Shown here: piece by piece, positions 8,736-16,796 of the stretch
Position numbering within the stretch: the first letter of the stretch is position 1
How the letters are laid out: each line of letters begins with the position of its first letter
Assembly: GCF_015546965.1 (NCBI RefSeq)
Contig: NZ_JADMUF010000002.1
Span: 125,580 to 189,579, forward strand
DNA: 64,000 bases
Reading direction: 5' to 3'
From: Collinsella aerofaciens
GTDB lineage: Bacteria; Actinomycetota; Coriobacteriia; Coriobacteriales; Coriobacteriaceae
Position numbers and translations under genes: made by a program
Notes under the pieces: generated by a model
Told to the model about the DNA's origin: nothing
Database searches by the model: none
Seen by the model: the letters and a program-made list of their open reading frames with translations, nothing else

Positions 8736-9701
8736 ATGACTTTGGGAGGATTTTTGGAAATAGAAAAGGGAAATGGTACAGGCGTATGCGTACTTCTTTC
8801 AGCATATAAACCTGATCTTAAGTTTTTCTCCGCTCAACTTGATTCGATTGATGAACAAACGTTTCCGGTTACGCTTTTGGTCAGAAATGACTGCCCCGAA
8901 TCGGCCTCTTTAGAGGGGTTTATCCAAGAGCATATAAAGAAAAACGCCTATCGTTATTATCATGGCGATAAAAATCTCGGTTACGTCAAATCGTTCGAGG
9001 CACTACTCTCTTTGGCAGAAGGGGATTACGTAGTATTTTGCGATCAAGATGATATTTGGGAGCCTAACAGAGTTCAAGTTTCGCTCAACCATATGCTAGA
9101 AGAAGGCTCAATTCTTGATGTTTGCGATAGATCGGTAATCGACGAAAACGGAAACATGCTGGTAGAGAGCTACAGAAAAGCTCATCCAAATTCGCCTGAA
9201 GTAAATTGGTGCTCCGGAGAGGATATTACTATTCAGGCTGCAAGTGTATGCTACGGCATTGGTATGGCTCTCATGCTAGATGCGAGTGCTGCTAAGTCGA
9301 TGATTCCCTTTCCGGAATCCACTGCACATGATTTGTGGTTGACATTGGGCTGCAGCGAACTGGGGAAGTGCAGTTTTACAACGACTCCCTTGGTTAAGTA
9401 TCGTCGACATGGCGGGAATGAAACTGGATTCCTTGCGGGTGTTGCTTCAAAAGATGATTGGTATTTAACAAGAGTTAAAAACAGGGTTGATACAGCTAAG
9501 CAATTTGCCGAAAGATTTCCTGATTCACCGCACCTAAAGGAAATAATGGGGTTCGCCGATGCAAGAGAGCGACGCTCCATAATTGGCTTGCTTAAATATC
9601 GACGAGCTTGCCCGTCCATTGCTAAAGCTGAAATCATTATGCGACTTGTACCGAATTGGCTGTTTCTTTTGATTTTAAACATGATTAAAGAAGCAAAATA
9701 G
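8736..9701 (+). CDS. Family 2 glycosyltransferase (rhamnosyltransferase-like)
   Basis: A 321-residue GT-A enzyme. It opens with VCVLLSAYKPD, has the nucleotide/metal motif FCDQDDIWEP and a later HDLWLTLGCSELG, the pattern seen in rhamnosyltransferase-like GT2 proteins that extend surface polysaccharides. There is no membrane segment apart from a hydrophobic C-terminus (PNWLFLLILNMI). The start is uncertain: ATG 8736 has no good ribosome site, whereas TTG 8754 follows GGGAGGA closely and would shorten the protein by six residues. It opens a plus-strand glycan cluster running to 16538. Donor sugar is unknown; dTDP-rhamnose is available from the rml genes downstream. Confidence 0.85.
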   Translation: MTLGGFLEIEKGNGTGVCVLLSAYKPDLKFFSAQLDSIDEQTFPVTLLVRNDCPESASLEGFIQEHIKKNAYRYYHGDKNLGYVKSFEALLSLAEGDYVVFCDQDDIWEPNRVQVSLNHMLEEGSILDVCDRSVIDENGNMLVESYRKAHPNSPEVNWCSGEDITIQAASVCYGIGMALMLDASAAKSMIPFPESTAHDLWLTLGCSELGKCSFTTTPLVKYRRHGGNETGFLAGVASKDDWYLTRVKNRVDTAKQFAERFPDSPHLKEIMGFADARERRSIIGLLKYRRACPSIAKAEIIMRLVPNWLFLLILNMIKEAK

Positions 9702-9745
9702 CTTCGTATCCGAATCGCGACTTGTTCAGAAGGGCGCTTATATTT

Positions 9746-10990
9746 GTGGAAGCCACAGAGAAGACTCTTTCGATTAAACACAATATGTTCTGGAATACCG
9801 TTGGCTCGTTGACGAATTTAGGCTGTCAATGGCTAATCACTATATTGGTCGTTCGACTGTCTGATGGATATAGTGCTGCTGGAATTTATTCCCTTGCTAT
9901 GTCTATTTTCAACATGTTTTCTCAATTGGCCCAATACAGGATGTACACGGTACAAATTGCAGATGTTGAAAGGAAAAACTCTGCTGGTGAATACCTGACT
10001 TTTCGTTTCTTTACTACGTTTATGGCGTTTGCAATGTTGGCCGTCTATTCCATTGCGACGTGTCGTATTGATACGGTGCCTGCTGTTCTTTTGTATGCTC
10101 TCTATAAAACCGCCGGCTTAGTTATTGATGTCATGCATGCCAATGATCAGGTTGGCCATAGGATGGACTATATTGGGAAATCCCTCATAATGCAGGGCAT
10201 TGGTTCTCTCCTTTCGTTCATTGTTGTCTTTGGGCTGTTAAATAGCCTCGAAGGTGCATTGTTGCTAATGACGGTAGTGACTATAGGTATCGGTGTTATT
10301 TACGATTATCCGAGATCAAATCGAATCTCTGCAATCAAGCTTGGAATTACCCAAGCGAAGGTCAGAGCTTTCCTATGTGGCTGTTTGCCCATCGTTCTGG
10401 GCGGCATTGCTGCTTCTGCGGCGCCGAATATTCCAAGGCAGTATTTATCTTATACATTCGGAGATTCTGCTCTAGGCATTTATGCATCAGTTGCTGCTCC
10501 CGTGGCAATTATCCAAATGGGTGCGACGTATATCTATAATCCTTTATTAGGTTATTTAGTAGAGCGTTACTATTCTAGGGAAAAGTCCTTTTTTACGCTT
10601 ATAGGTAAAATACTTGCCGGTATTTTATTTGTCGGCGTCATATCAGCAGTTGCCCTTTTCTTTTTCGGCAAATTATTGCTGTCTTTGTTTTATGGCGCTG
10701 GAATAGCCAAACATTCTGATCTCCTTCAGCCTATGTTGGCTTGTGCCTTTTTGACTGGCATTGCTTGGTTTGTCAACGATTTGCTGGTTTCTCTTGATAA
10801 TTACCGAGGGGTATTTGTTGGCAGCATATTGTCCTTAATCAGTGCTGTTGCTGTCATGGCTCCCGCGCAAGTGTTGTTTGGCTTAAATGGCCCTACTGTA
10901 ACGGCGCTTATATCCAATGCTATTTGCCTTATTTATCAGTCTTTTGTTTTGGGGAAACAGACGCAAGAATGGTTCGGGGAAAAGAGATAG
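9746..10990 (+). CDS. Polysaccharide flippase, Wzx/MATE-like
   Basis: A polytopic membrane protein of about 414 residues with roughly twelve hydrophobic segments, beginning NMFWNTVGSLTNLGCQW as is typical of Wzx/polysaccharide biosynthesis proteins. It would move lipid-linked repeat units across the membrane. The chosen start, GTG 9746, follows AGAAGGG at some distance; TTG 9722 is an alternative. It overlaps or abuts the licD gene that follows (stop 10990, next start 10995), so the flippase and LicD are probably translated together. This links the flipped oligosaccharide with phosphocholine addition. A separate ABC exporter lies at 30724-32348, so two export routes exist. Confidence 0.8.
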   Translation: MEATEKTLSIKHNMFWNTVGSLTNLGCQWLITILVVRLSDGYSAAGIYSLAMSIFNMFSQLAQYRMYTVQIADVERKNSAGEYLTFRFFTTFMAFAMLAVYSIATCRIDTVPAVLLYALYKTAGLVIDVMHANDQVGHRMDYIGKSLIMQGIGSLLSFIVVFGLLNSLEGALLLMTVVTIGIGVIYDYPRSNRISAIKLGITQAKVRAFLCGCLPIVLGGIAASAAPNIPRQYLSYTFGDSALGIYASVAAPVAIIQMGATYIYNPLLGYLVERYYSREKSFFTLIGKILAGILFVGVISAVALFFFGKLLLSLFYGAGIAKHSDLLQPMLACAFLTGIAWFVNDLLVSLDNYRGVFVGSILSLISAVAVMAPAQVLFGLNGPTVTALISNAICLIYQSFVLGKQTQEWFGEKR

Positions 10991-10994
10991 GCCG

Positions 10995-11855
10995 ATGATG
11001 TCTAAAGCTCACGCGCTATTAAAGCTTCAAAACACTGAATTGGATATCCTTCAGGTTGTCGCTGCATTCTGCTCTAAGCACGGCATCAGGTGGTGGCTTG
11101 ATGGCGGAACATGTTTAGGAGCAATGCGTCATAGGGGGTTTATCCCTTGGGATGATGATATAGATATCGGAATGATGCGTTCAGACTATGACTGCTTTTG
11201 CTCTTTAGCCGAGGATGGTTTACCGGAAGGATATTCGCTCCATACATCGCGGAATACTATTGGCTATGCTGCGATGTTTGCTAAGGTGTATCGCGATGGA
11301 ACTCGCTTCGAGAATCAGGAGGCTCGAGAGGCTTCCAGTTCGATGGGCATTTTTGTCGACATCTTTCCATATGACCAGCTCTATACAGATAAACGCCTTC
11401 GTGCAAAACAAGTCCGAACTGCATCAATTGCACAGAAAAGAGCTTATTTATATCACTCTTCTTCCATTGTTGTCCCTCATAAAGGGTTCCTTGGACAACT
11501 CGAGCAAATTGGTTGTTCTGCTATACACGTAGTGGAACGACTGGTTTCTCGAGGCGCATGCTCTTACCAGGATTTGTTCGACTCCTGTATTGCCGACTCA
11601 AATACGGGTGAGGTCTCTGATTATTGTCTGACGTTAAGCTGGCCGAATATGGCGCCAGTGCCTATTTCAGAGATTTTCCCTCTGAGCAGTGCGGTTTTCG
11701 AAGGCAGTGAATTCCCCGTTCCTCGCATGACGGATAAATATCTTACAACGATGTATGGCGAATGGAAGAAAATTCCGGAGCCGGAAAATCGACATACCCA
11801 TCTTCCTCTTCTGCTTGACTTTGGGGATGGTGAAGTCTGGACTGCGCAGAATTAA
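10995..11855 (+). CDS. licD: LicD-family phosphocholine transferase
   Basis: The 286-residue protein carries the LicD/Fukutin signature near its N-terminus: WWLDGGTCLGAMRHRG followed by FIPWDDDIDIGM, whose Asp cluster binds metal and nucleotide. In Haemophilus and pneumococcus, LicD proteins transfer phosphocholine from CDP-choline to a sugar of lipooligosaccharide or teichoic acid. Here it is the acceptor-modifying step that completes the pathway begun by LicB and LicCA 7 kb upstream. The start ATG 10995 (or 10998) lies 5 bases after the flippase stop; a longer open frame back to 10917 merely overlaps the flippase. Other phosphodiester substituents (ribitol-P, ethanolamine-P) are used by some relatives, so choline is inferred from context. 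Confidence 0.85.
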   Translation: MMSKAHALLKLQNTELDILQVVAAFCSKHGIRWWLDGGTCLGAMRHRGFIPWDDDIDIGMMRSDYDCFCSLAEDGLPEGYSLHTSRNTIGYAAMFAKVYRDGTRFENQEAREASSSMGIFVDIFPYDQLYTDKRLRAKQVRTASIAQKRAYLYHSSSIVVPHKGFLGQLEQIGCSAIHVVERLVSRGACSYQDLFDSCIADSNTGEVSDYCLTLSWPNMAPVPISEIFPLSSAVFEGSEFPVPRMTDKYLTTMYGEWKKIPEPENRHTHLPLLLDFGDGEVWTAQN

Positions 11856-11888
11856 GGATATGAAATCTTTACCAGATGAGGTTATGTA

Positions 11889-13034
11889 ATGAGTTCTTCT
11901 ATTTGTATTTTCACCCATCATTATCACCCGCAACTTAGTGGAATTGGTAATTTTGTTGATGGTCTCGCTCATGCCCTAGCTGCCCGCGGCGACAGGGTGG
12001 TTATCGTTACTAATGATTCAATGCGCGTAGGAGTCGGTCATTCAGTCGAAAACGGTCTCGAGATAATTCGGCTTCCATGTATTTCATTGCTTGATGGAAG
12101 GCTTCCTCTTCCCAAAAAAACCGGCGATTATTACCGGCTCCTGCAAAGCCTTGATGATTATGAGTGGGACGGCGTACTTATCAACACGAGGCTTTTCCCC
12201 CTCTCACTCGAAGGGCTGAAGTTTGCTGCGGATCATAACACTAGGGCCGTCGTTCTCGACCATGGTTCAGCGTACCTTTCTTTCAATCAGCCATTCCTTG
12301 ATTATTTTGTGCGCCGATATGAGGATTGGATTACTGATCGCGTAAAGACGTTTGAACCTGATTTCTATGGGATTTCTTCTAAAAGCGTTGAATGGCTTCA
12401 GCATTTTAATATCGGTGCAAAGGGCGTAATATCGAACTCAATCAATGCTTCAATTTATAGGAGCATCTCTTCGGGTAGAGATTTCCGATCAGAATTAGGT
12501 GTCCCTCAGTCATCTTTAGTTGTGGCTTTTGTTGGGCGGTTTATTCCTGAAAAGGGAATTTATTCAATTATTGAGGCGGCTCGCGCAAAGGATATTACCA
12601 AGCGTGATATTTGTTTTGTTCTTGCAGGGGATGGTCCGCTGGCCAATGAAGTCAAGGAAGCCTGTTCGTCGAACTTGTTTTGGCTTGGGAGATGTAGCGC
12701 AGAGGACATTTCCTCCTTACTTCAGCAAGCAGATGTGCTTTGTCTTCCAACTCGGTCCGAAGGCTTTTCGACGGTACTCCTTGAGGCTTCAGCTTGCGGA
12801 ACGCCCGCTGTGGTAACAGATGTGGGAGGCGCGCACGAGCTTATTCCAGATGATAGCTACGGCACGATAATTCAGTCCATGTCATCTGATGAGGTGGTTT
12901 CGGCATTATGCAGGCTTTTTGATGATCGAAAGCTGCTTTCTCTACAGTCTCGAAACTCTAGGGCCCTTGTTGAAAATCGATATAGCTGGGACGCCACTGC
13001 TATAGATGTCGAGAAGGCGTTTTGTATTTGCTAA
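11889..13034 (+). CDS. Family 4 glycosyltransferase
   Basis: A 381-residue GT-B enzyme. The N-terminal half starts ICIFTHHYHPQLSGIGNFV, the acceptor-side glycine-rich turn. The C-terminal half has VVAFVGRFIPEKG and PTRSEGFSTVLLEASACGTP, the E-x7-E nucleotide-sugar motif of GT4. It would add one sugar to the lipid-linked unit at the cytoplasmic face. The ATG at 11889 follows GATGAGG. It sits 33 bp after licD in the same direction. Sugar specificity cannot be judged. Confidence 0.85.
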   Translation: MSSSICIFTHHYHPQLSGIGNFVDGLAHALAARGDRVVIVTNDSMRVGVGHSVENGLEIIRLPCISLLDGRLPLPKKTGDYYRLLQSLDDYEWDGVLINTRLFPLSLEGLKFAADHNTRAVVLDHGSAYLSFNQPFLDYFVRRYEDWITDRVKTFEPDFYGISSKSVEWLQHFNIGAKGVISNSINASIYRSISSGRDFRSELGVPQSSLVVAFVGRFIPEKGIYSIIEAARAKDITKRDICFVLAGDGPLANEVKEACSSNLFWLGRCSAEDISSLLQQADVLCLPTRSEGFSTVLLEASACGTPAVVTDVGGAHELIPDDSYGTIIQSMSSDEVVSALCRLFDDRKLLSLQSRNSRALVENRYSWDATAIDVEKAFCIC

Positions 13035-13137
13035 GTGATACTTGGCTGGCTTTTACTTAGCTTTTGAGTGAAGTTGGATCTAAGACCCGAATTTGTTATT
13101 GTCGACTTACCCTATTCGATTTTGTCTTTAGTTGGAG

Positions 13138-15123
13138 ATGCACGTTTTGAATAATCCTGCAATTAAGAAAAGCGAGTACGCGCTTGCCATCTTTGGGCTG
13201 GGACTTCTTTTGTTAGCTGTCGCGACATCATTGCACTATAAGAATTTAAATCTATTCATTCTTGAACTCTTTTGCGATGTCGTTGCTGTTGCGTGCTTAT
13301 ATTTGCAACCGAAATCACAGTCGAGCGGTGATGCTATTCGTCAGATAACCGTTCTCGTCGCGTCCAGTATCCTCAGCAGCCTTCTGCTAGTTTTCATCAT
13401 ATTGGCTGGCGCGAAGACGTTTGGCCCCTTCGGTCTTGGTGCATGGAATATCTCAGGTCTGGTTATATGCTTTCATTTAGTTTTAGCGTTCCAGGGAATT
13501 GAGCTTTGCTATGGCCTGTTGAAGAGCTTCGTAACCTCGGTTAAGAAAACTGATGCTAAGAAGTGTTTCTTTTATTTGGCGGTTTTTGTTGGCTTTGCTG
13601 TTTTAATCGCTTTTATTGGCATTCCGCTCGATAAGTCAAAGACGGTGTTGTTCGCGTCTGCTTTGCCCATTACGGTTTTGATCGGATTGATTGCTATTAA
13701 TGGGGGCATTTCTTATCTGAAGCCCGAACTGTTCGCTTTCGCATGCATTGTCTCAATTGGTCTATCCGTAATTATTTGCTTTCCCGTTACAAATTTTTTG
13801 ACATGGGATGATGAGGTCCACTATGGAAATGCAAACAGTTTTTCCTACCTCACAAATGCTGAAATAACAAATTCTGACCGAATGATAGTCGAGCAGTTTT
13901 ATATGGGGGACGGCTTTAGTTTGGATGCAGCTTTGGGTAAGTACCCAATAGATGAAACAAGAGAGTTTAACCGTGGCTCTGTTGAGCAATTGGTCAGAGA
14001 GGCTGATAAAAATGATTTAGCTGAAGGTATCGAACGTTTTAATTGTTTTGATAGTGTGGCTCTTTCTAAAATTGCCTATATTCCTTCATCTATCGGCCTT
14101 TGTTTGGGTCGCTTGCTTCATCTCCCATTCTCTATCAAATTTGCATTGGGTAAAATTTTTAATTTGTTTGCGTATGCAGTTATCTGCGGAATCGCAATTC
14201 GTATAGCCCCTTGCAGAAAGTGTCTTTTCACTTGTATTGCGTTGTTCCCGTCTGCTGTGTTAATGGCAGCCAGTTACTCGTATGATCCCTGTGTGATATC
14301 GTTCAGTTTGCTAGGAACAGCTCTTTTGTTGAAGATGCTTATTTCTGAAGAGGATATTTCTGCTAAAACGTTCTTCGCATTTCTACTATCTTTTGCAATC
14401 GGGTTTGCAGCTAAAGCGATTTATTTTCCCTTATTTGGACTTGTGCTTTTAATTCCTGCAAATAAGTATGTTTCAATCAAGCAAAGACGTATCTTGATTG
14501 GTACTGCTATATTCGTTTGTGCCATTATGATCCTATCTTTCTTGACGCCATATTTCTCATCTGTCGTAAATAATATTTCTGATGCACGTGGTGGCTCCGA
14601 AGTCTCTACGGCTGGTCAAACGACGGGAGTGCTTGCAAATCCAGTTGGAACTATAGCTGTAATCTCGAATTTCGTTTTTGGATCGATGCTGACCCCGGCG
14701 TTTCTCAATTCAATATCAACGAATATGGCTTATCTTGGGGACGTGTCTAATCTGTTCCCATGGCTTTCGTATCTCCCCATCATGTTGTTTGAAGCTATTT
14801 GCATTATTGATAATGAAAAAGATATTAAAATAAAGCTTAGCCGTTGCGGAATTGTTTGGACTCTATTCCTGGTTCTTGCTACTTGCCACCTAGTTGCTTT
14901 GGCTCTATACATCGCTTTTACAGGAGTTGGAAGCCAGACAGTTGCGGGTGTCCAAGCGCGATATCTCATACCTTTGATAATACCTTTTGCCTGTCTATTG
15001 CTCAGGTTCCCTATTTACTGCGATGAGGAGGAGAAGGCTAAATTTACAGCCTTTATGCTCGGGGCTCCATTTGCGCTGCTGTATTTTGTGATGTTCGAGC
15101 TTCTGTATATCCGTTTTTTCTAA
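13138..15123 (+). CDS. DUF2142-type polytopic membrane protein (possible polymerase or GT-C enzyme)
   Basis: About 660 residues with a dozen or more membrane segments. A conserved-looking acidic loop, TWDDEVHYGN near residue 225, occupies the place of the PDEPxH motif of DUF2142 proteins; a later stretch (SAVLMAASYSYDPCV) also fits that family. GT-C enzymes keep such an acidic motif after the first membrane segment, so a lipid-linked sugar donor is plausible. Start uncertain: ATG 13138, or TTG 13147 which lies 9 bases after GGAG. In this operon it is the only candidate for a repeat-unit polymerase or an extracytoplasmic glycosyltransferase. Confidence 0.7.
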   Translation: MHVLNNPAIKKSEYALAIFGLGLLLLAVATSLHYKNLNLFILELFCDVVAVACLYLQPKSQSSGDAIRQITVLVASSILSSLLLVFIILAGAKTFGPFGLGAWNISGLVICFHLVLAFQGIELCYGLLKSFVTSVKKTDAKKCFFYLAVFVGFAVLIAFIGIPLDKSKTVLFASALPITVLIGLIAINGGISYLKPELFAFACIVSIGLSVIICFPVTNFLTWDDEVHYGNANSFSYLTNAEITNSDRMIVEQFYMGDGFSLDAALGKYPIDETREFNRGSVEQLVREADKNDLAEGIERFNCFDSVALSKIAYIPSSIGLCLGRLLHLPFSIKFALGKIFNLFAYAVICGIAIRIAPCRKCLFTCIALFPSAVLMAASYSYDPCVISFSLLGTALLLKMLISEEDISAKTFFAFLLSFAIGFAAKAIYFPLFGLVLLIPANKYVSIKQRRILIGTAIFVCAIMILSFLTPYFSSVVNNISDARGGSEVSTAGQTTGVLANPVGTIAVISNFVFGSMLTPAFLNSISTNMAYLGDVSNLFPWLSYLPIMLFEAICIIDNEKDIKIKLSRCGIVWTLFLVLATCHLVALALYIAFTGVGSQTVAGVQARYLIPLIIPFACLLLRFPIYCDEEEKAKFTAFMLGAPFALLYFVMFELLYIRFF

Positions 15124-15438
15124 ATTAGCGATATAGGTCATGGTTATAGTAGGAGTGGGCAATTAGTTGGATTCGATTGGATCGAATGGGACGGCGTTGA
15201 GGGTTCGCTCAGGACATGCGCCCCGTATTTGAGGCAGAACTGCAAGGGGTCCTTTTCCTGCGGTGATGGATGGGGACTCCATGTGTGCCTTAGTTGAGCA
15301 AGCTAAATATCTAAGCTTGAGATGTAACTTCCTAATGGTTAGACAGGATACAGTAAACTTAAGTCTGAGTTAAGCTATGCGTTGGACTGTAAGAGTCGCA
15401 AATTCTTTGGGCGTCGCTAAGAGCCAACTGTTTTTGGA
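15124..15438. other. Intergenic stretch, 315 bp, with a startless open frame
   Basis: No complete gene is visible. Immediately after the stop of the DUF2142 gene, the same frame stays open for about 55 codons with a Trp/Cys/Gly-rich reading (pieces such as FDWIEWDGVEG and CGDGWGL), but it has no suitable start codon until a late TTG. It could be a remnant or chance. No terminator with a T-run was found. Confidence 0.4.
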
Positions 15439-16185
15439 ATGGATGAATCTCGATTGTCTTTTACTTCAACGACATGTTCAAAAGGACATCTGCGTGTTCT
15501 CGTAATAATTCCTGCCTATAACGAACAGGAGTGCATTCTCAATACCGTTGCAGCTATAAAAGCTGCGGGTTATGACTATGTCGTAATCAACGACGGCTCA
15601 CAAGATACAACGCTTGAGCTTTGTCGAGAGCATGGTATCAACATATTGGATCTGCCGCAGAACCTTGGTATCGGTGGGGCTGTCCAAGCGGGCCATAAAT
15701 ATGCCCAGAGATTTGGCTATGATATCGATATTCAGGTTGACGGCGATGGCCAACATGATCCTTCTTATATTCCTGAGCTTGTAAAGCTGATTGAGAGCGG
15801 TGCGAGTTTGGCGATAGGCTCTCGATTTTTGGTTGAGACTGATGGTTTTCAATCAACTTTTATGCGTCGTGTTGGAATCAGGTGGCTTTCATTTTTGCTC
15901 GAGTTGCTTACGGGTAAGGTGGTCACCGATCCCACTTCTGGCTTTAGGGCCTGCAATAAAGATGCTATCGACCTGTTCTGCAAGAGTTATCCTGATGACT
16001 ACCCGGAGCCAGAGTCGATTGCTTTGGCTATGAAGCTTGGTCTTCCCGTTATGGAAGCGCCTGTAAAGATGAATGAGCGCCAAGGTGGACGTTCATCTAT
16101 CGGGGGCTTCTCTTCCGTCTACTATATGGTCAAGGTTACGTTAGCCATTGTCCTTGTGTGCTGGGTTCATAGAGGAGACAAATAA
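15439..16185 (+). CDS. DPM1-like family 2 glycosyltransferase (polyprenyl-phosphate sugar synthase type)
   Basis: A 248-residue GT2 with VLVIIPAYNEQ, INDGSQDTT and VDGDGQHDP, the arrangement of dolichol-phosphate-mannose-synthase-like enzymes that load a sugar on undecaprenyl phosphate. There are no long C-terminal membrane segments. Its stop overlaps the start of a DUF2304 membrane protein by one base (TAATG). That pair is common in polysaccharide loci, where the small membrane protein probably tethers the enzyme. A lipid-P-sugar made here could feed the DUF2142 protein. Ribosome site before ATG 15439 is weak (TTGGA). Confidence 0.85.
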   Translation: MDESRLSFTSTTCSKGHLRVLVIIPAYNEQECILNTVAAIKAAGYDYVVINDGSQDTTLELCREHGINILDLPQNLGIGGAVQAGHKYAQRFGYDIDIQVDGDGQHDPSYIPELVKLIESGASLAIGSRFLVETDGFQSTFMRRVGIRWLSFLLELLTGKVVTDPTSGFRACNKDAIDLFCKSYPDDYPEPESIALAMKLGLPVMEAPVKMNERQGGRSSIGGFSSVYYMVKVTLAIVLVCWVHRGDK

Positions 16186-16538
16186 TGAATCTTATTTTGA
16201 GGATTGGTGCGGCCCTCTTTTTCGGCGGATTCCTCGTCTATGTTTTACGTCTCGTGTCCAACGGAAAGATGCTTCTTAAGTATTCTTTGCTGTGGATTTT
16301 GATGTGTATGGCGGCCTTGATCTGTGATTTATGTCCTCAGATTATTTATAGTTGCTCAACAGCTATTGGGTTTGTCAACCCGGCCAATTTCCTTTTTTTG
16401 GGTGCAATCGTGCTGTTGCTTGCAATCTCTCTGTCTCTTAGCGTTGCCGTGAGTCGTCATGTTTTGGCGATCAAAAACCTTACTCATAGGATTGCCTTGC
16501 TCGAAAAAGAGCTTGAGAAAAGGTCTGATCATGAATGA
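16185..16538 (+). CDS. DUF2304 small membrane protein
   Basis: A 117-residue protein with three hydrophobic segments (about residues 3-22, 30-52 and 62-84) and a charged, coiled-coil-prone tail ending LLEKELEKRSDHE. Length and layout fit DUF2304, a family encoded next to DPM1-like glycosyltransferases. Translation is coupled to that gene by a TAATG overlap with AGAGGAG upstream. Likely role: membrane partner of the glycosyltransferase, by association only. It is the last gene of the plus-strand glycan cluster. Confidence 0.75.
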   Translation: MNLILRIGAALFFGGFLVYVLRLVSNGKMLLKYSLLWILMCMAALICDLCPQIIYSCSTAIGFVNPANFLFLGAIVLLLAISLSLSVAVSRHVLAIKNLTHRIALLEKELEKRSDHE

Positions 16539-16630
16539 GCTCAATACATGGTTTGATTCAGTTCCTTCGGCTATCCCTCATTAGGGCTCCTAAGTTTGTG
16601 CACCATTGATCGCGCTCGACTGCTGGTTGT

Positions 16631-16655
16631 GGATTGTCTAACAAATAGACAATCC
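16631..16655. repeat. Perfect 10-bp inverted repeat upstream of the fourth repeat protein
   Basis: GGATTGTCTA and TAGACAATCC flank a 5-base loop (ACAAA). There is no T-run after it, so it is either a weak terminator of the glycan operon or an operator for the gene at 16797. It differs in sequence from the palindrome near licCA. Confidence 0.45.
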
Positions 16656-16796
16656 CTATGTTGAGTGTCTTATCGTTTTATCTGGTGCAACGTATCAAGC
16701 GAGTTGTCTTGCATATTAATTAATTTGGGAATTGCATCTCTGGGTCGACTGCACCTGGATATTCAAAGGTTAATTTGATTTGGCGAGAAGAGAAAA

